This document shows, one piece after another, positions 43,812 through 52,873 of a stretch of 64,000 bases of DNA. The stretch's first letter is position 1, and every line of letters starts with the position of its first letter. The notes beneath the pieces are model-generated. The model saw only the letters and a list, made by a program, of their open reading frames with translations. It did not search any database and was not told the origin of the DNA. A program made the position numbers and the translations under genes. Source of the stretch: Litorimonas sp947503715 (lineage in GTDB: Bacteria; Pseudomonadota; Alphaproteobacteria; Caulobacterales; Maricaulaceae); the NCBI RefSeq assembly GCF_050271975.1, contig NZ_CP189850.1:2790001-2854000 (forward strand), given 5' to 3'.

Positions 43812-45179
43812 CTAAAGCAGAAGCAGAACCGCGGTTCCCAAAAACGCGAAGAAGCCGATGATGTCGGTGACCGTTGTCACGAACACGGAGGAACTGACGG
43901 CCGGGTCGGCCCCCGCGCGTTTCAACCCGAGCGGCACGGCTATCCCTGCCAAACCGGCGAAAATATGGTTCACGATCATCGCAATAAAGGCGACGAGGGC
44001 AAGCATCGGATTGCCGAACCAGAGATAGGCAATAATGGCGAGGACGATGGCGAAAATCACGCCGATAATAAGGGCCGCCACCGCTTCACGGCGTATCGCC
44101 CGCCAGGCGGATTGCGCCGTTAATTCGCGTTCGGCCAAGGCCCGCACGGCCACGGTCAGGGCCTGCGTCCCCGCATTACCGCCCATGCTCGCGACAATCG
44201 GCATGAGGACGGCGAGTGCCACGATCTGCGAAATCGCATAATCAAATTGCGCAATGACCAAACTAGCGAGGACAGCCGTCAACAGGTTCACGAAAAGCCA
44301 CGGCGCCCGCGCCTTAACTGTTTCCATCGGCGTATCGGCAAGACCCGCGTCCGAGACACCCGCCAGTGCGAGGAAGTCTTCTTTGTTCTCATCCTGAATA
44401 ATTTCGATGATGTCATCGACGGTCATCATCCCGACGAGACGGCCTTCCGCATTCGTCACGGGCGCGGAGATGAGGTTATATTTCTCAAAATAATAAGCGG
44501 CTTCTTCCTGATCGAGATCTTGCCCGATGGCGACAATCAGATCCTCCATCATATCCGACAGTCGCGCATCACGTTGCGCCCGCATCAGGCGACTGACGGG
44601 GACATATCCAATCGGTTTGAACGCTGTGTCGATGACATAAACGTTGAAGAACAATTCCGGCAGGCCCTCACCGGTCGTCCGCATATGATCAATCGCATCC
44701 CCGACCGTCCAAAACTCCGGCGCGGCGACGAACTCGCGCTGCATGAGACGGCCAATGGTCTCATCATCAAAGGCAAGGCTTTCCTCATAGGCAATGCGGT
44801 CTTCGGGCGTGGCGGCTTCCAGAACTTCGTCCCGCTGCGCCTCCTCCATTTCCTCGAGGATTTGGGTCGCATCATCATTGTCCATGTCGGACAACGCATC
44901 CGCCAATTGCGTGGAATCGAGGAAGGGAAGAATGTCTTCGACGACATCATCTTCCATCTCAGCCAGGACTTCAGCAGAAAAAACTTCTGGCGCCCGTGCA
45001 ATAAGTTCTTCACGTTGTTCGGGTGAGAGTTGTTCCACCCCGTCTGAGACATCAGCAGGGTGGAGCCGTGAAAGTGTGTCCGCGAGCATGGAATCACTGG
45101 CAATATCCAATGCGTCCGAGACGGGCGTTTCCTCACCTTCGGCCTGTAAAATTTCAAGTGTGACATCCGACTGGCTCAT
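43812..45179 (-). CDS. mgtE: Magnesium transporter MgtE
   Basis: Mg2+ channel/transporter (455 residues). The cytoplasmic superhelical N domain with repeated EEMEEAQRDEVLEA-type helices is followed by a CBS pair (REFVAAPEFWTVGDAIDHMR and LISAPVTNAEGRLVGMMTVDD) and five C-terminal membrane helices (VLMPIVASMGGNAGTQ is the conserved selectivity region). No Mg-responsive leader was seen upstream. Confidence 0.95.
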   Translation of the reverse strand: MSQSDVTLEILQAEGEETPVSDALDIASDSMLADTLSRLHPADVSDGVEQLSPEQREELIARAPEVFSAEVLAEMEDDVVEDILPFLDSTQLADALSDMDNDDATQILEEMEEAQRDEVLEAATPEDRIAYEESLAFDDETIGRLMQREFVAAPEFWTVGDAIDHMRTTGEGLPELFFNVYVIDTAFKPIGYVPVSRLMRAQRDARLSDMMEDLIVAIGQDLDQEEAAYYFEKYNLISAPVTNAEGRLVGMMTVDDIIEIIQDENKEDFLALAGVSDAGLADTPMETVKARAPWLFVNLLTAVLASLVIAQFDYAISQIVALAVLMPIVASMGGNAGTQALTVAVRALAERELTAQSAWRAIRREAVAALIIGVIFAIVLAIIAYLWFGNPMLALVAFIAMIVNHIFAGLAGIAVPLGLKRAGADPAVSSSVFVTTVTDIIGFFAFLGTAVLLLL

Positions 45180-45255
45180 AGATTGCGCTTACGGCGCGAG
45201 ACGGAAAACGTAAATGTCTTTTGCAGTATTTAAACGGACGGATTAGGCGTCAGGG

Positions 45256-45723
45256 ATGAACCACGATTTCCTGATATGGATCAGCGGGGCAGGCTTGCTG
45301 CTGACCCTCGCTTGGCTGGCAAGCATTGACCTGGAGACTTACCGCCTGCCGAATAAAATCACCATGCCTTTGATCGCGGGGGGATTGCTCTATCACTTCA
45401 TCATGTCGCTGGATTCCTATCCTTATCTTCTCGGCGCAGTGTTGGGCTATGCGATATTCTGGACTGTTGAGACCGGCTATCGCCTGATTAGAAAACGCGA
45501 CGGGCTGGGTCGCGGAGATGCTAAACTTCTCGCAGCCGGCGGGGCGTGGTGTGGAGCGATGGCCCTGCCCTTTATCATTCTGATGGCGAGTTCAGCCGCA
45601 TTAATCGTCGTGTTGATGAAGCCGAAATCAGAACGGGCCACACTCAAACTGGCCTTTGGTCCCTATCTCGCAGGGGCGATTGCCATTATATTTATTGCGA
45701 TGCGGATGACTGGCAACTTCTAA
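45256..45723 (+). CDS. A24 prepilin peptidase (short form, GspO/CpaA-like)
   Basis: Membrane aspartic protease that cleaves prepilin or pseudopilin leaders. Only the catalytic transmembrane domain is present (155 residues): Asp in SIDLETYRLPN and Asp in GRGDAKLLAAGG. The cytoplasmic methylase domain of full GspO is absent. It lies convergent with the T2SS-linked lipoprotein and overlaps it by 32 bp. It may serve the T2SS or Flp/Tad pili; the linkage supports the former. Confidence 0.87.
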   Translation: MNHDFLIWISGAGLLLTLAWLASIDLETYRLPNKITMPLIAGGLLYHFIMSLDSYPYLLGAVLGYAIFWTVETGYRLIRKRDGLGRGDAKLLAAGGAWCGAMALPFIILMASSAALIVVLMKPKSERATLKLAFGPYLAGAIAIIFIAMRMTGNF

Positions 45724-46111
45724 CCAGAGCGATGGGCATGACGCGGTCCCATCCATCTGCCGTCTTACTCGTAATTCGCGCAAAAGGATAACGCGTGCCA
45801 CCCACGAGCGGTTCACCCTTCCCCAATTTTATAATGACGGGGCGGCCCTCAGGATCGGTATAATCCAATGTTGGAAAAGCTTCATTGGCGGCGAGTTTGA
45901 TGATCTGACCCTGCGGCGCATATTTCGCCTCATCCTCGTCAGCATAAAAGACAAAGCTGCGTTTTTCATCCGTCGTCCAACCGAACAAACCACATTCACC
46001 GCTTTTCATTTGCGGGAGTTCAAGTGAAGCGGCTTTGGATGGAGACGTGTTCGGCGCAGATGTCGCGCAGGCGGCGAGAAAGAGTGCGGGTATGAAACAT
46101 AGACTGCGCAT
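45692..46111 (-). CDS. Hypothetical lipoprotein of the T2SS locus
   Basis: 139 residues with a lipobox signal (MRSLCFIPALFLAACATS). Mature part unrecognised: SGECGLFGWTTDEKRSFVFY, later Cys in LVRSCQ. ATG at 46111 preferred to one six codons upstream that overlaps gspN. Follows gspN by 8 bp in the gspC-D-N order, so a secretin pilotin-like or accessory role is possible, inferred only from position. Confidence 0.7.
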   Translation of the reverse strand: MRSLCFIPALFLAACATSAPNTSPSKAASLELPQMKSGECGLFGWTTDEKRSFVFYADEDEAKYAPQGQIIKLAANEAFPTLDYTDPEGRPVIIKLGKGEPLVGGTRYPFARITSKTADGWDRVMPIALVRSCQSSASQ

Positions 46112-46119
46112 GCCCGACC

Positions 46120-46812
46120 CTAGCGCCATTTCCCCTGCTCTGTCAGCTTGAAATCACGGCCAGTGGACGAGAAGCCGAAGAGCGGGAGGATGGTGCCAGC
46201 TTCCGCACGCGATGTGCGGGCGGTAATATCGACGCGGTATGTGCTGTCAGCGGAAAATCGTAAAAGCGCGTCAATGGACTGTTCAGAGTCTTCACCTTTC
46301 AGGATCGCAACCAGATCTCCCGTTTCGCAGGTTATGGGTCCGCTCAGTTCCGGTCCCGTCCAATTCATATTGCCGCCATTACGTTGGAGGACATCCGTCC
46401 GAACAGTGCCTTCCGCTTCAGTACAGCCCTCAGGCCCATAGCCAAGAAGGATGAGATTTGCCGCAACAGAGCCAACCAGACCCTGCAACCGTTGATCCGT
46501 CAGTGGAAGAGTTGAGAGGTCAACAACCACACGAGCATCACGGGCCTGATGTCGGTTGACGGTCGCAGAGACATAATTTGTTCCATCACCCGCTTCTATA
46601 TCCGCAGATAGGGAGAGTGGGTGGAGGTCGAAATTTGCCGTATCAAAGACGGGAATATCTGTGAGCGTCCCGTTCCAAACCGTCCCGTGATAGGTCAGTT
46701 CAGGCACTTCATCCGGCACGAAAAGCGGAGCGACCCACCCCAATGGCAGGGCTGCGACACAAGCTGCAAAGCCAGCCGCGTGACCTGCAAAAATCCAGCG
46801 TTTACGGGCCAT
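46120..46812 (-). CDS. gspN: Type II secretion system protein N
   Basis: Inner-membrane-anchored periplasmic T2SS component (230 residues). One N-terminal helix (HAAGFAACVAALPLGW) followed by a beta-rich domain with TYHGTVWNGTLTDIPV. It starts directly at the gspD stop (TAAATG). Context with gspC and gspD supports the assignment. Confidence 0.85.
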   Translation of the reverse strand: MARKRWIFAGHAAGFAACVAALPLGWVAPLFVPDEVPELTYHGTVWNGTLTDIPVFDTANFDLHPLSLSADIEAGDGTNYVSATVNRHQARDARVVVDLSTLPLTDQRLQGLVGSVAANLILLGYGPEGCTEAEGTVRTDVLQRNGGNMNWTGPELSGPITCETGDLVAILKGEDSEQSIDALLRFSADSTYRVDITARTSRAEAGTILPLFGFSSTGRDFKLTEQGKWR

Positions 46813-48702
46813 TTATTGGATCGGCGTCAGGATTTCATCAATTTTGGAAAAGTCCCGACCGCTCTGTGCAATATCGACGGCACGAATTTGGTTCAGGCGG
46901 TCCTGGGTCAAGGGACGGGCATCATCGGCATTTCGGATGATCGTTGGGCGCAAAAAGACCATGAGGTTTGTCTTATCCCGACTGCGGCCTTTGGACTGGA
47001 ATAATTTCCCGGCCACAGGAATATCACCGAGCAACGGCACTTTGGAGACCGTGATCTGCTCATCATCCTGTACCAATCCGCCGAGCACAATAATCTCGCC
47101 ATCATTGGCCAGAACAGTTGTCGTGATTTCGCGTTTATTCAAAACGAAATCGCCTGACGCCGATGTCAGCACGCCGGAGATGGAGGAGACAATTTGCTCA
47201 ATCTCCAACCGGATGACATCACCCTCGGAAATCTGTGGTAGGACATCGAGTTGAATACCTACTTCCTGACGTTCAAATGTTCGGAACGGGTTGAGGTTAT
47301 TACCGCCTAAGCTTTCGCCTGTGGTCACAGGAATTTCCTGCCCGACCAGGAACGTCGCGGGGACATTGTCCAGCGTCGTGACAAAGGGTGTAGAGAGGAC
47401 ATTTGTATCCTCATCGGTTTCCAATGCATTTACAATAACCGCAAACAGCGTGTCATTTTCGACGCCGCCCACACCAAATGCACCGCCGTCCAAGCCGGCA
47501 ATTGAGGTCACGGCGGCATCGGCGAGACTATCACGTGTGCCGGAGTCGAGGCCCAACCCTGTTCCGCCCAAAGCCCCCGCAATGGAGAGAAGGTTGGGCG
47601 CTTGCCGAGAGAAGTTTGACGACAGCAATGGCACCGTCGAGCCGTTCACACCGCCCAAGGCAAACTGAACCCCAAGCTCTTTCGCCGCATTATCAGAAAT
47701 CTCAACAATAATCGCTTCGACGAGAACTTGTGGGCGGCGTTGATCAAGACGGCGGATAATCTGTTCCAGATCGGCCTGGACCTCTGCGGACGCACTGATC
47801 ACGAGCGTGTTCGATCCGGGTTCATAGGCGACCGTCGGAACAGGCTTACCTTCGACAACATAGCTGGGCAGCAAGCCATTAATTAACGTGATCAAGCCTT
47901 CCCCATCTGCAAAGCGTAAGGGCACGATTGAGACAGAGCCACGCGGGGCCGTACTGCCGACATCCATACTGGCGATAAGGGGACGCAGATCATCAATTTC
48001 GGATTGCGGACCTTCGATAATGATGCTGTTTGTCGCGTTGAGCGCGACGACTTTAAACGCGGCTTTCGTTCCGCCTAATTCACGCAGAACTTCCTGCGCG
48101 TCCTGTGCCGAAAGCTGGCTGAGTTGGAAGGTCTCGCGCACACGACCGCCATTGCCCATGGCCGCAACAATCGCGCGGGCTTTTCGCAGGTTTTCAGGAA
48201 AATCTGTGACAACGATAATGTTGCCATCGGGATTGGCAGAGACCTGCCCTTGGGAATGCATGACGGGTTTAATCAGGCGGGCCGCTTCCGCCCCCATCCC
48301 GTCCGGCACAGAGAGGATCGTTGTATTAAATTGCCCACTAATCCCGTCAGTTGTTGTGAGTGGCGCATCCTGCGCTGCGCCCTGCAAGAGGGTCACGCGG
48401 TAATCACCATTCGCCGAGCGGATGACGGTATAGCCGTGAACGCGCAGAACTTCTTTGAATACAGCCCAGACTTCGCCGTCATTCAGTGCTTTTTCAGAGA
48501 CGATATTGACCTTGCCATTCACGCGCGGGTCAATGACGACTGTGCGGCCCGTGACAATGCCGACATTTTCAATGAAGGCTTTGATATCGACATCCTGCAT
48601 ATTGATGATGTGATCATCGGCGGCAAAGGCCGGAACGGAAGCCATCCCCCCGGTAAGGGCGAGGCCGAGCGCGGCGCTGGTGATAATTTTACGGATCGAC
48701 AT
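46813..48702 (-). CDS. gspD: Type II secretion system secretin GspD
   Basis: Outer-membrane secretin (629 residues). Signal peptide (ending AFA), N0 domain, three N domains (ARAIVAAMGNGGRVRETFQLSQ and similar), then the secretin core with VGQEIPVTTG and VPLLGDIPVAGKLF. Starts 2 bp after gspC. The pilot-binding S-domain is not obvious. Confidence 0.93.
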   Translation of the reverse strand: MSIRKIITSAALGLALTGGMASVPAFAADDHIINMQDVDIKAFIENVGIVTGRTVVIDPRVNGKVNIVSEKALNDGEVWAVFKEVLRVHGYTVIRSANGDYRVTLLQGAAQDAPLTTTDGISGQFNTTILSVPDGMGAEAARLIKPVMHSQGQVSANPDGNIIVVTDFPENLRKARAIVAAMGNGGRVRETFQLSQLSAQDAQEVLRELGGTKAAFKVVALNATNSIIIEGPQSEIDDLRPLIASMDVGSTAPRGSVSIVPLRFADGEGLITLINGLLPSYVVEGKPVPTVAYEPGSNTLVISASAEVQADLEQIIRRLDQRRPQVLVEAIIVEISDNAAKELGVQFALGGVNGSTVPLLSSNFSRQAPNLLSIAGALGGTGLGLDSGTRDSLADAAVTSIAGLDGGAFGVGGVENDTLFAVIVNALETDEDTNVLSTPFVTTLDNVPATFLVGQEIPVTTGESLGGNNLNPFRTFERQEVGIQLDVLPQISEGDVIRLEIEQIVSSISGVLTSASGDFVLNKREITTTVLANDGEIIVLGGLVQDDEQITVSKVPLLGDIPVAGKLFQSKGRSRDKTNLMVFLRPTIIRNADDARPLTQDRLNQIRAVDIAQSGRDFSKIDEILTPIQ

Positions 48703-48704
48703 GG

Positions 48705-49586
48705 TTATTGGCCTATGCGGATGGTGACGGGCGAGCCGTCACGGAGAACTTCAATATCTTGCGCGGCCCCTGTAGAGATCAGCTCGCGCAATTCGTTTAT
48801 ATTCGTGCGGTTACGGTCTAATAGGACCGGCCCGATACGGGTCAGGATATCCCCTTCCCGAAGACCGAAGACGGAGAGGTCTGCCCCGGCTCTGGATTTT
48901 ACGGTGAAGCCGCGACGTTTCAAACCGTCACCAACAACGTCGAAATAGGGTTCAATACTCACCTTCGTAAAGAGGGTCTCCGCCTCTGCACGGCTGGGGG
49001 CTTGCAACGTTGCGCGATCGCTAACCTTTGGCGGCGCACGTCCAATGATGGGTGTCTTACCCTGTTGCTCCATTTTCACGCGTTCCAGCGTCAAGCGCTG
49101 AACCTCGCCATTGACGTCCAGAGAAACGAAGTCCTTACCCATGCCTTTGAGTGTGACGCCGTTCATGATTTCCTCGTCAATACGGATATTTTTTTCCTGC
49201 CCGTCCGGCATGCCAATAATTGCGGAACTGGCCGTTGTGCTGCCCTTGAGCGTCAAATTTAGTGAAGTTTCGGGCGCGTCCTCACCCAATTGCGGTTCAT
49301 CCGCAACGACACTCTGCGTCAGGGAAAACGGATCGGATGAAAAATCATAATTCCGGGTCACCTCGACAGAGGCCACGGTTGCAACCGGAGCGATAACGGG
49401 CTCCGCCAGGTAAAGACTCTCAGGATTCATCAATCCAACTATAACCCGCACGAATAACCAGCCAATCACACCAACCAACACTAGGCTGGCGATATTCAAG
49501 ACTGTGCGTAATGCCGTCATAACGTCCCTTGAAACCATATGGGTCCATTCGCTTAGACCATAGCCTATCTCATCTGCCAAGCCCAT
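48705..49586 (-). CDS. gspC: Type II secretion system protein GspC
   Basis: Inner-membrane platform protein linking to the secretin (293 residues). Membrane helix at about 28-48 (LNIASLVLVGVIGWLFVRVIV), homology region about 80-175, and a C-terminal PDZ-like domain (LSVFGLREGDILTRIGP). Divergent from folD. The remaining gsp genes (E-M) are not in this window. Confidence 0.88.
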   Translation of the reverse strand: MGLADEIGYGLSEWTHMVSRDVMTALRTVLNIASLVLVGVIGWLFVRVIVGLMNPESLYLAEPVIAPVATVASVEVTRNYDFSSDPFSLTQSVVADEPQLGEDAPETSLNLTLKGSTTASSAIIGMPDGQEKNIRIDEEIMNGVTLKGMGKDFVSLDVNGEVQRLTLERVKMEQQGKTPIIGRAPPKVSDRATLQAPSRAEAETLFTKVSIEPYFDVVGDGLKRRGFTVKSRAGADLSVFGLREGDILTRIGPVLLDRNRTNINELRELISTGAAQDIEVLRDGSPVTIRIGQ

Positions 49587-49672
49587 GAAACAGGATGATT
49601 TCTATCTACAGTTTTACCACCGATGATGTTACGGGAACCTCACTGAATCATTGCGAATCCGGAAAAACCGAC

Positions 49673-50557
49673 ATGGAAAACAAGATTGATGGCAAAGCCG
49701 TTGCCGAAGCGACCCGCGCCGATGTGGCGAAAGCTGTCGCAGGACTCAAGTTTCAACCGACATTAGCCGTCGTCCTCGTCGGCGATGACCCCGCGAGTCA
49801 GGTTTATGTTCGCAATAAGATCAAATTTACCGAAGAAGCCGGCATGCGGTCACTCGAATTCCGTCTAAGCGCAAATGTCAGCGAGCCAGACGTTGTTGAA
49901 GCCGTTCGCAAACTTAACAATGATGCGGACGTGGACGGCATCCTCGTCCAACTCCCCCTGCCCGATCATATCGACAGCAATGCGGTTATTGCGGAAATTA
50001 ACCCGGCCAAAGATGTTGACGGATTAACGGAAGTGTCCGCAGGACGGCTCGTCCTTGGCAAGCCCGGCTTGCGTCCCTGTACACCGACGGGATCTGTCAT
50101 TTTGGCAAAAGCGGCCCTCGGTGACCTGACGGGGAAACATTGCGTTGTCTTGGGGCGTTCCATCCTTGTCGGGAAACCAGCCGCGCTGATGTTCTTGGAA
50201 CAAAATTGTACTGTCACGATCGCCCATTCGCGCACAGAAAATCTGCGCGGCGTTTGTCGAGGTGCGGATATTCTCGTCGCCGCCGTCGGGCGCCCGCAAA
50301 TGGTGAAGGATGATTGGATAAAGGCCGGAGCTTGCGTCATAGATGTCGGGATTAACCGCGTCCCGAGCGTCAAGCGCGAGGGTAAATTCCGCTTGGTCGG
50401 TGATGTCGATTACAAACCCGCCAAAGCCGTCGCAGGCGCGATTACACCCGTGCCCGGCGGCGTAGGCCCGATGACGATTGCCTGTTTATTGAGGAATACG
50501 GTTCTCGCGGCCTGTGACCGCAGAGGTTTACCTAGACCAGACGTTCTCGCGCTTTAA
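49673..50557 (+). CDS. folD: Methylenetetrahydrofolate dehydrogenase/cyclohydrolase
   Basis: One-carbon metabolism, NADP-dependent (294 residues). Active-site Lys in SQVYVRNKIKF, DGILVQLPLP, PCTPTGSVIL, GRSILVGKPAALMF and PVPGGVGPMTI. The ATG at 49673 is preferred; the frame is open 26 codons upstream but without family similarity. Confidence 0.96.
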   Translation: MENKIDGKAVAEATRADVAKAVAGLKFQPTLAVVLVGDDPASQVYVRNKIKFTEEAGMRSLEFRLSANVSEPDVVEAVRKLNNDADVDGILVQLPLPDHIDSNAVIAEINPAKDVDGLTEVSAGRLVLGKPGLRPCTPTGSVILAKAALGDLTGKHCVVLGRSILVGKPAALMFLEQNCTVTIAHSRTENLRGVCRGADILVAAVGRPQMVKDDWIKAGACVIDVGINRVPSVKREGKFRLVGDVDYKPAKAVAGAITPVPGGVGPMTIACLLRNTVLAACDRRGLPRPDVLAL

Positions 50558-51271
50558 CTAAGTCGGCGGAGCAACTGCAATACTGACCGTTTGTGGTTCG
50601 CGTTCGCGCCAGCTGGGGCGATAGAAAACGTGGAAACCGACCTTTTTCTGGAATTCCAGACTGTCCGCCCAATGCGGATTGATCTCGACTGTGTGGTAAT
50701 GTGTCGAATTATTCGTCAAATCGTTGACGTGACCTGTTAGGGAGAGCTGCGCCATATTCTGCGAATGCTCCCAAGCATAGCCCGTTGGCGCACGGTCCAT
50801 AGACCCGTCACAGGCAAAGGAGAACTGACACGCGAAGGCGCGTTCGGCGTTCTGATAGACAACCCCGCAAATCGTGTTCGGATAATGTTTCGATTTCACA
50901 CGGTTCTTGACGACATCCGCTACAGCCAATTGACCCGAACGCGATTCCGAGCGCGCTTCGTAGTAAATCGCCTCGGATAGACACTGATGCTCATCCGCGC
51001 GCATTTCCGCCCAACGACGGTGCTCAACACGCAGGTCTGACAGTTTCACAATATCGGCGGCATCGCGCAATCGCGGCGTCTCATATGTCGTGAAATCAAC
51101 TTGCGAGGCATCAAAAGCGCGAAATTCGCTGGCCGCTTCCGCCCATGTTACATGTGCGCGCTGGTCAGCCGCCTTTTCGCCAATCGCGGGAATCGCAACG
51201 CAAACAGCAAGTATCGCCGTTAGTGATGCGGCCCATCCGGCCATCTGTTTTTTACTCTGCTTGCGCATCAT
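50558..51271 (-). CDS. SleB-type cell-wall hydrolase
   Basis: Peptidoglycan hydrolase (237 residues) with an N-terminal membrane anchor (AGWAASLTAILAVCVAIPAI) and the Hydrolase_2 domain: CLSEAIYYEARSESRSGQLA (catalytic Glu) and YPNTICGVVYQNAERAFACQFSFACDG (about 140-165). Common in alphaproteobacteria. Convergent to folD; separated by 0 bp between stops. Confidence 0.92.
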   Translation of the reverse strand: MMRKQSKKQMAGWAASLTAILAVCVAIPAIGEKAADQRAHVTWAEAASEFRAFDASQVDFTTYETPRLRDAADIVKLSDLRVEHRRWAEMRADEHQCLSEAIYYEARSESRSGQLAVADVVKNRVKSKHYPNTICGVVYQNAERAFACQFSFACDGSMDRAPTGYAWEHSQNMAQLSLTGHVNDLTNNSTHYHTVEINPHWADSLEFQKKVGFHVFYRPSWREREPQTVSIAVAPPT

Positions 51272-51524
51272 TCGCGCTCCGTAAACTTTTTAGTCACAAT
51301 GGCAACTCGTTTCACTTTGACCCGTGCAAACGTAGCGCCTTTTGCGGCGGTGCGTTGCATTTTCATCACTATATGTGGTGGGGGTGAGGAGAGTTGGTTA
51401 ACCCGCCCTTAATGCGGGGGTGACGTTAGGTTCGTATTTCCGTGCGCTTTTGCGCTCTCGAGGAGGTATATAGGGATTGAAATTAGAATAACAACTCTAA
51501 CAATAAGTGTTGTTTTACAGTTAT

Positions 51525-52664
51525 TTAGAAGTCAAATCGGTTCGTGAAGGTCCCGGCACCCGGGCTAACCACCTGTAACTCTGCCGTTCGCGCGGCCCAA
51601 TCCACATCGATCAAGCCGTAATTCACCTCGAACTGCATGGTATGTAGACGGTAAGGCCCGTCCTCGACGCGGGTTTCACCGCTTCTGGCCCGAAAAGCGC
51701 TGGCCGGACGATTGAGTGACGAGGCTGTGACCTCATAGAGCGGGTAATCCAGCACATCGTCACGGCGATAGATCGAGCCGGAATGCCGATCCCCGGAAAT
51801 CAGGATAATGCCTTCCGCGTCGCTCTCATCAAGCAAATTGTAAAACTTCTCACGCTCGGCTGGCATCGTGCGCCAGGCTTCCCAGCCATGACCATCCGCG
51901 ATGACCTGGATGGACGACACAATCAGGCGGAGTTCGGCGGGTTTCTGTAACTCATCCGCCAACCACTCCCATTGCGCCTCGCCCAGCATTGTGCCGTGCC
52001 CGCCCTCGATCGGGACGTAGCGTTCGGTTCCCGGCTCGCCATATTGATCACGGGTTGCCGCTTGCAGATTTGTCCGGAAGAACCGCGTATCGAGCATGAT
52101 AATCTGTACACGCTGCCCCACCGGCCCTATAATTTTGGATGTGTGGACGCCCTCACGCGCGCGTCGTTCATCTGATGCGGGAACATCCCACGCGTCGAGA
52201 TAGATTTGCTCTGCCAGATTTTTGAACGGGTAATAAGCCCCGCCATCATTCGCGCCGTAATCATGGTCGTCCCATGTTGTCAGCAACGGGACATCTTTGC
52301 GGAAATTCGTAAATTCCGGCACAGAGGCGAGCGTGTTATAGCTTTCACGCATTTTTGGCATGGACGGGTCTGTCCAGCGCGGGTCGGATGTATAGGTATC
52401 GCCGTAAACATTATCGCCCGTGAACAGGAAAATATCGGGATTTTCCGCACCGAGTGTATTCCAGATCGACTGATCCTCCGTCTCGCTAAGGCAAGACCCG
52501 AAGGCAATCCGGGTAAGCGGCGCGGACATATCCAGCGGCGCAGACGTCATCGGCGTCACCCCTGTCGACATCGCCTTTGCAGAATTTGTCGCAGAAGGCG
52601 TCGGATAGGACTCACAAGCGGAGAGGACAAAAGCGGCGGAGGCGAGGAGGAGGAGATGTTTCAT
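51525..52664 (-). CDS. PhoD-family alkaline phosphatase/phosphodiesterase
   Basis: Extracytoplasmic metallo-phosphatase (379 residues) with a lipobox (LSACES). Motifs: GSCL, FTGDNVYGD, TTWDDHDYGANDGG and SGDRHSG. The Ca/Fe-site Asp and His residues are present. Likely outer-membrane or periplasmic lipoprotein. No Pho box was recognised in the 200 bp upstream. Confidence 0.92.
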   Translation of the reverse strand: MKHLLLLASAAFVLSACESYPTPSATNSAKAMSTGVTPMTSAPLDMSAPLTRIAFGSCLSETEDQSIWNTLGAENPDIFLFTGDNVYGDTYTSDPRWTDPSMPKMRESYNTLASVPEFTNFRKDVPLLTTWDDHDYGANDGGAYYPFKNLAEQIYLDAWDVPASDERRAREGVHTSKIIGPVGQRVQIIMLDTRFFRTNLQAATRDQYGEPGTERYVPIEGGHGTMLGEAQWEWLADELQKPAELRLIVSSIQVIADGHGWEAWRTMPAEREKFYNLLDESDAEGIILISGDRHSGSIYRRDDVLDYPLYEVTASSLNRPASAFRARSGETRVEDGPYRLHTMQFEVNYGLIDVDWAARTAELQVVSPGAGTFTNRFDF

Positions 52665-52744
52665 GGACTACCGATAGCGTCTGGATGTGACAGAGTCATG
52701 TCAGATTTTGATTGAACGGGATAAAGGTAGAAAAACTCACTAGC

Positions 52745-52849
52745 TGTCATCCCGCACAAGCTCGAAGAGCGGAGATGCGGGACCTGTCGATTACACACGA
52801 AACCTTGGGAGAGTCGGTGATAGGCCCCGCATCAAGTGCGGGGTGACAT
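52745..52849. repeat. Intergenic palindromic element, CCCCGC family (copy 2)
   Basis: TGTCATCCCGCACAAGCTCG on the left and ATAGGCCCCGCATCAAGTGC with GGGGTGACA on the right; inner ATGCGGGACC. About 105 bp, between ppdK and phoD. Matches the copies at 6372 and 59393. Confidence 0.78.
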
Positions 52850-52873
52850 AGAGAAACGAGAAGAAAGGTTGAT

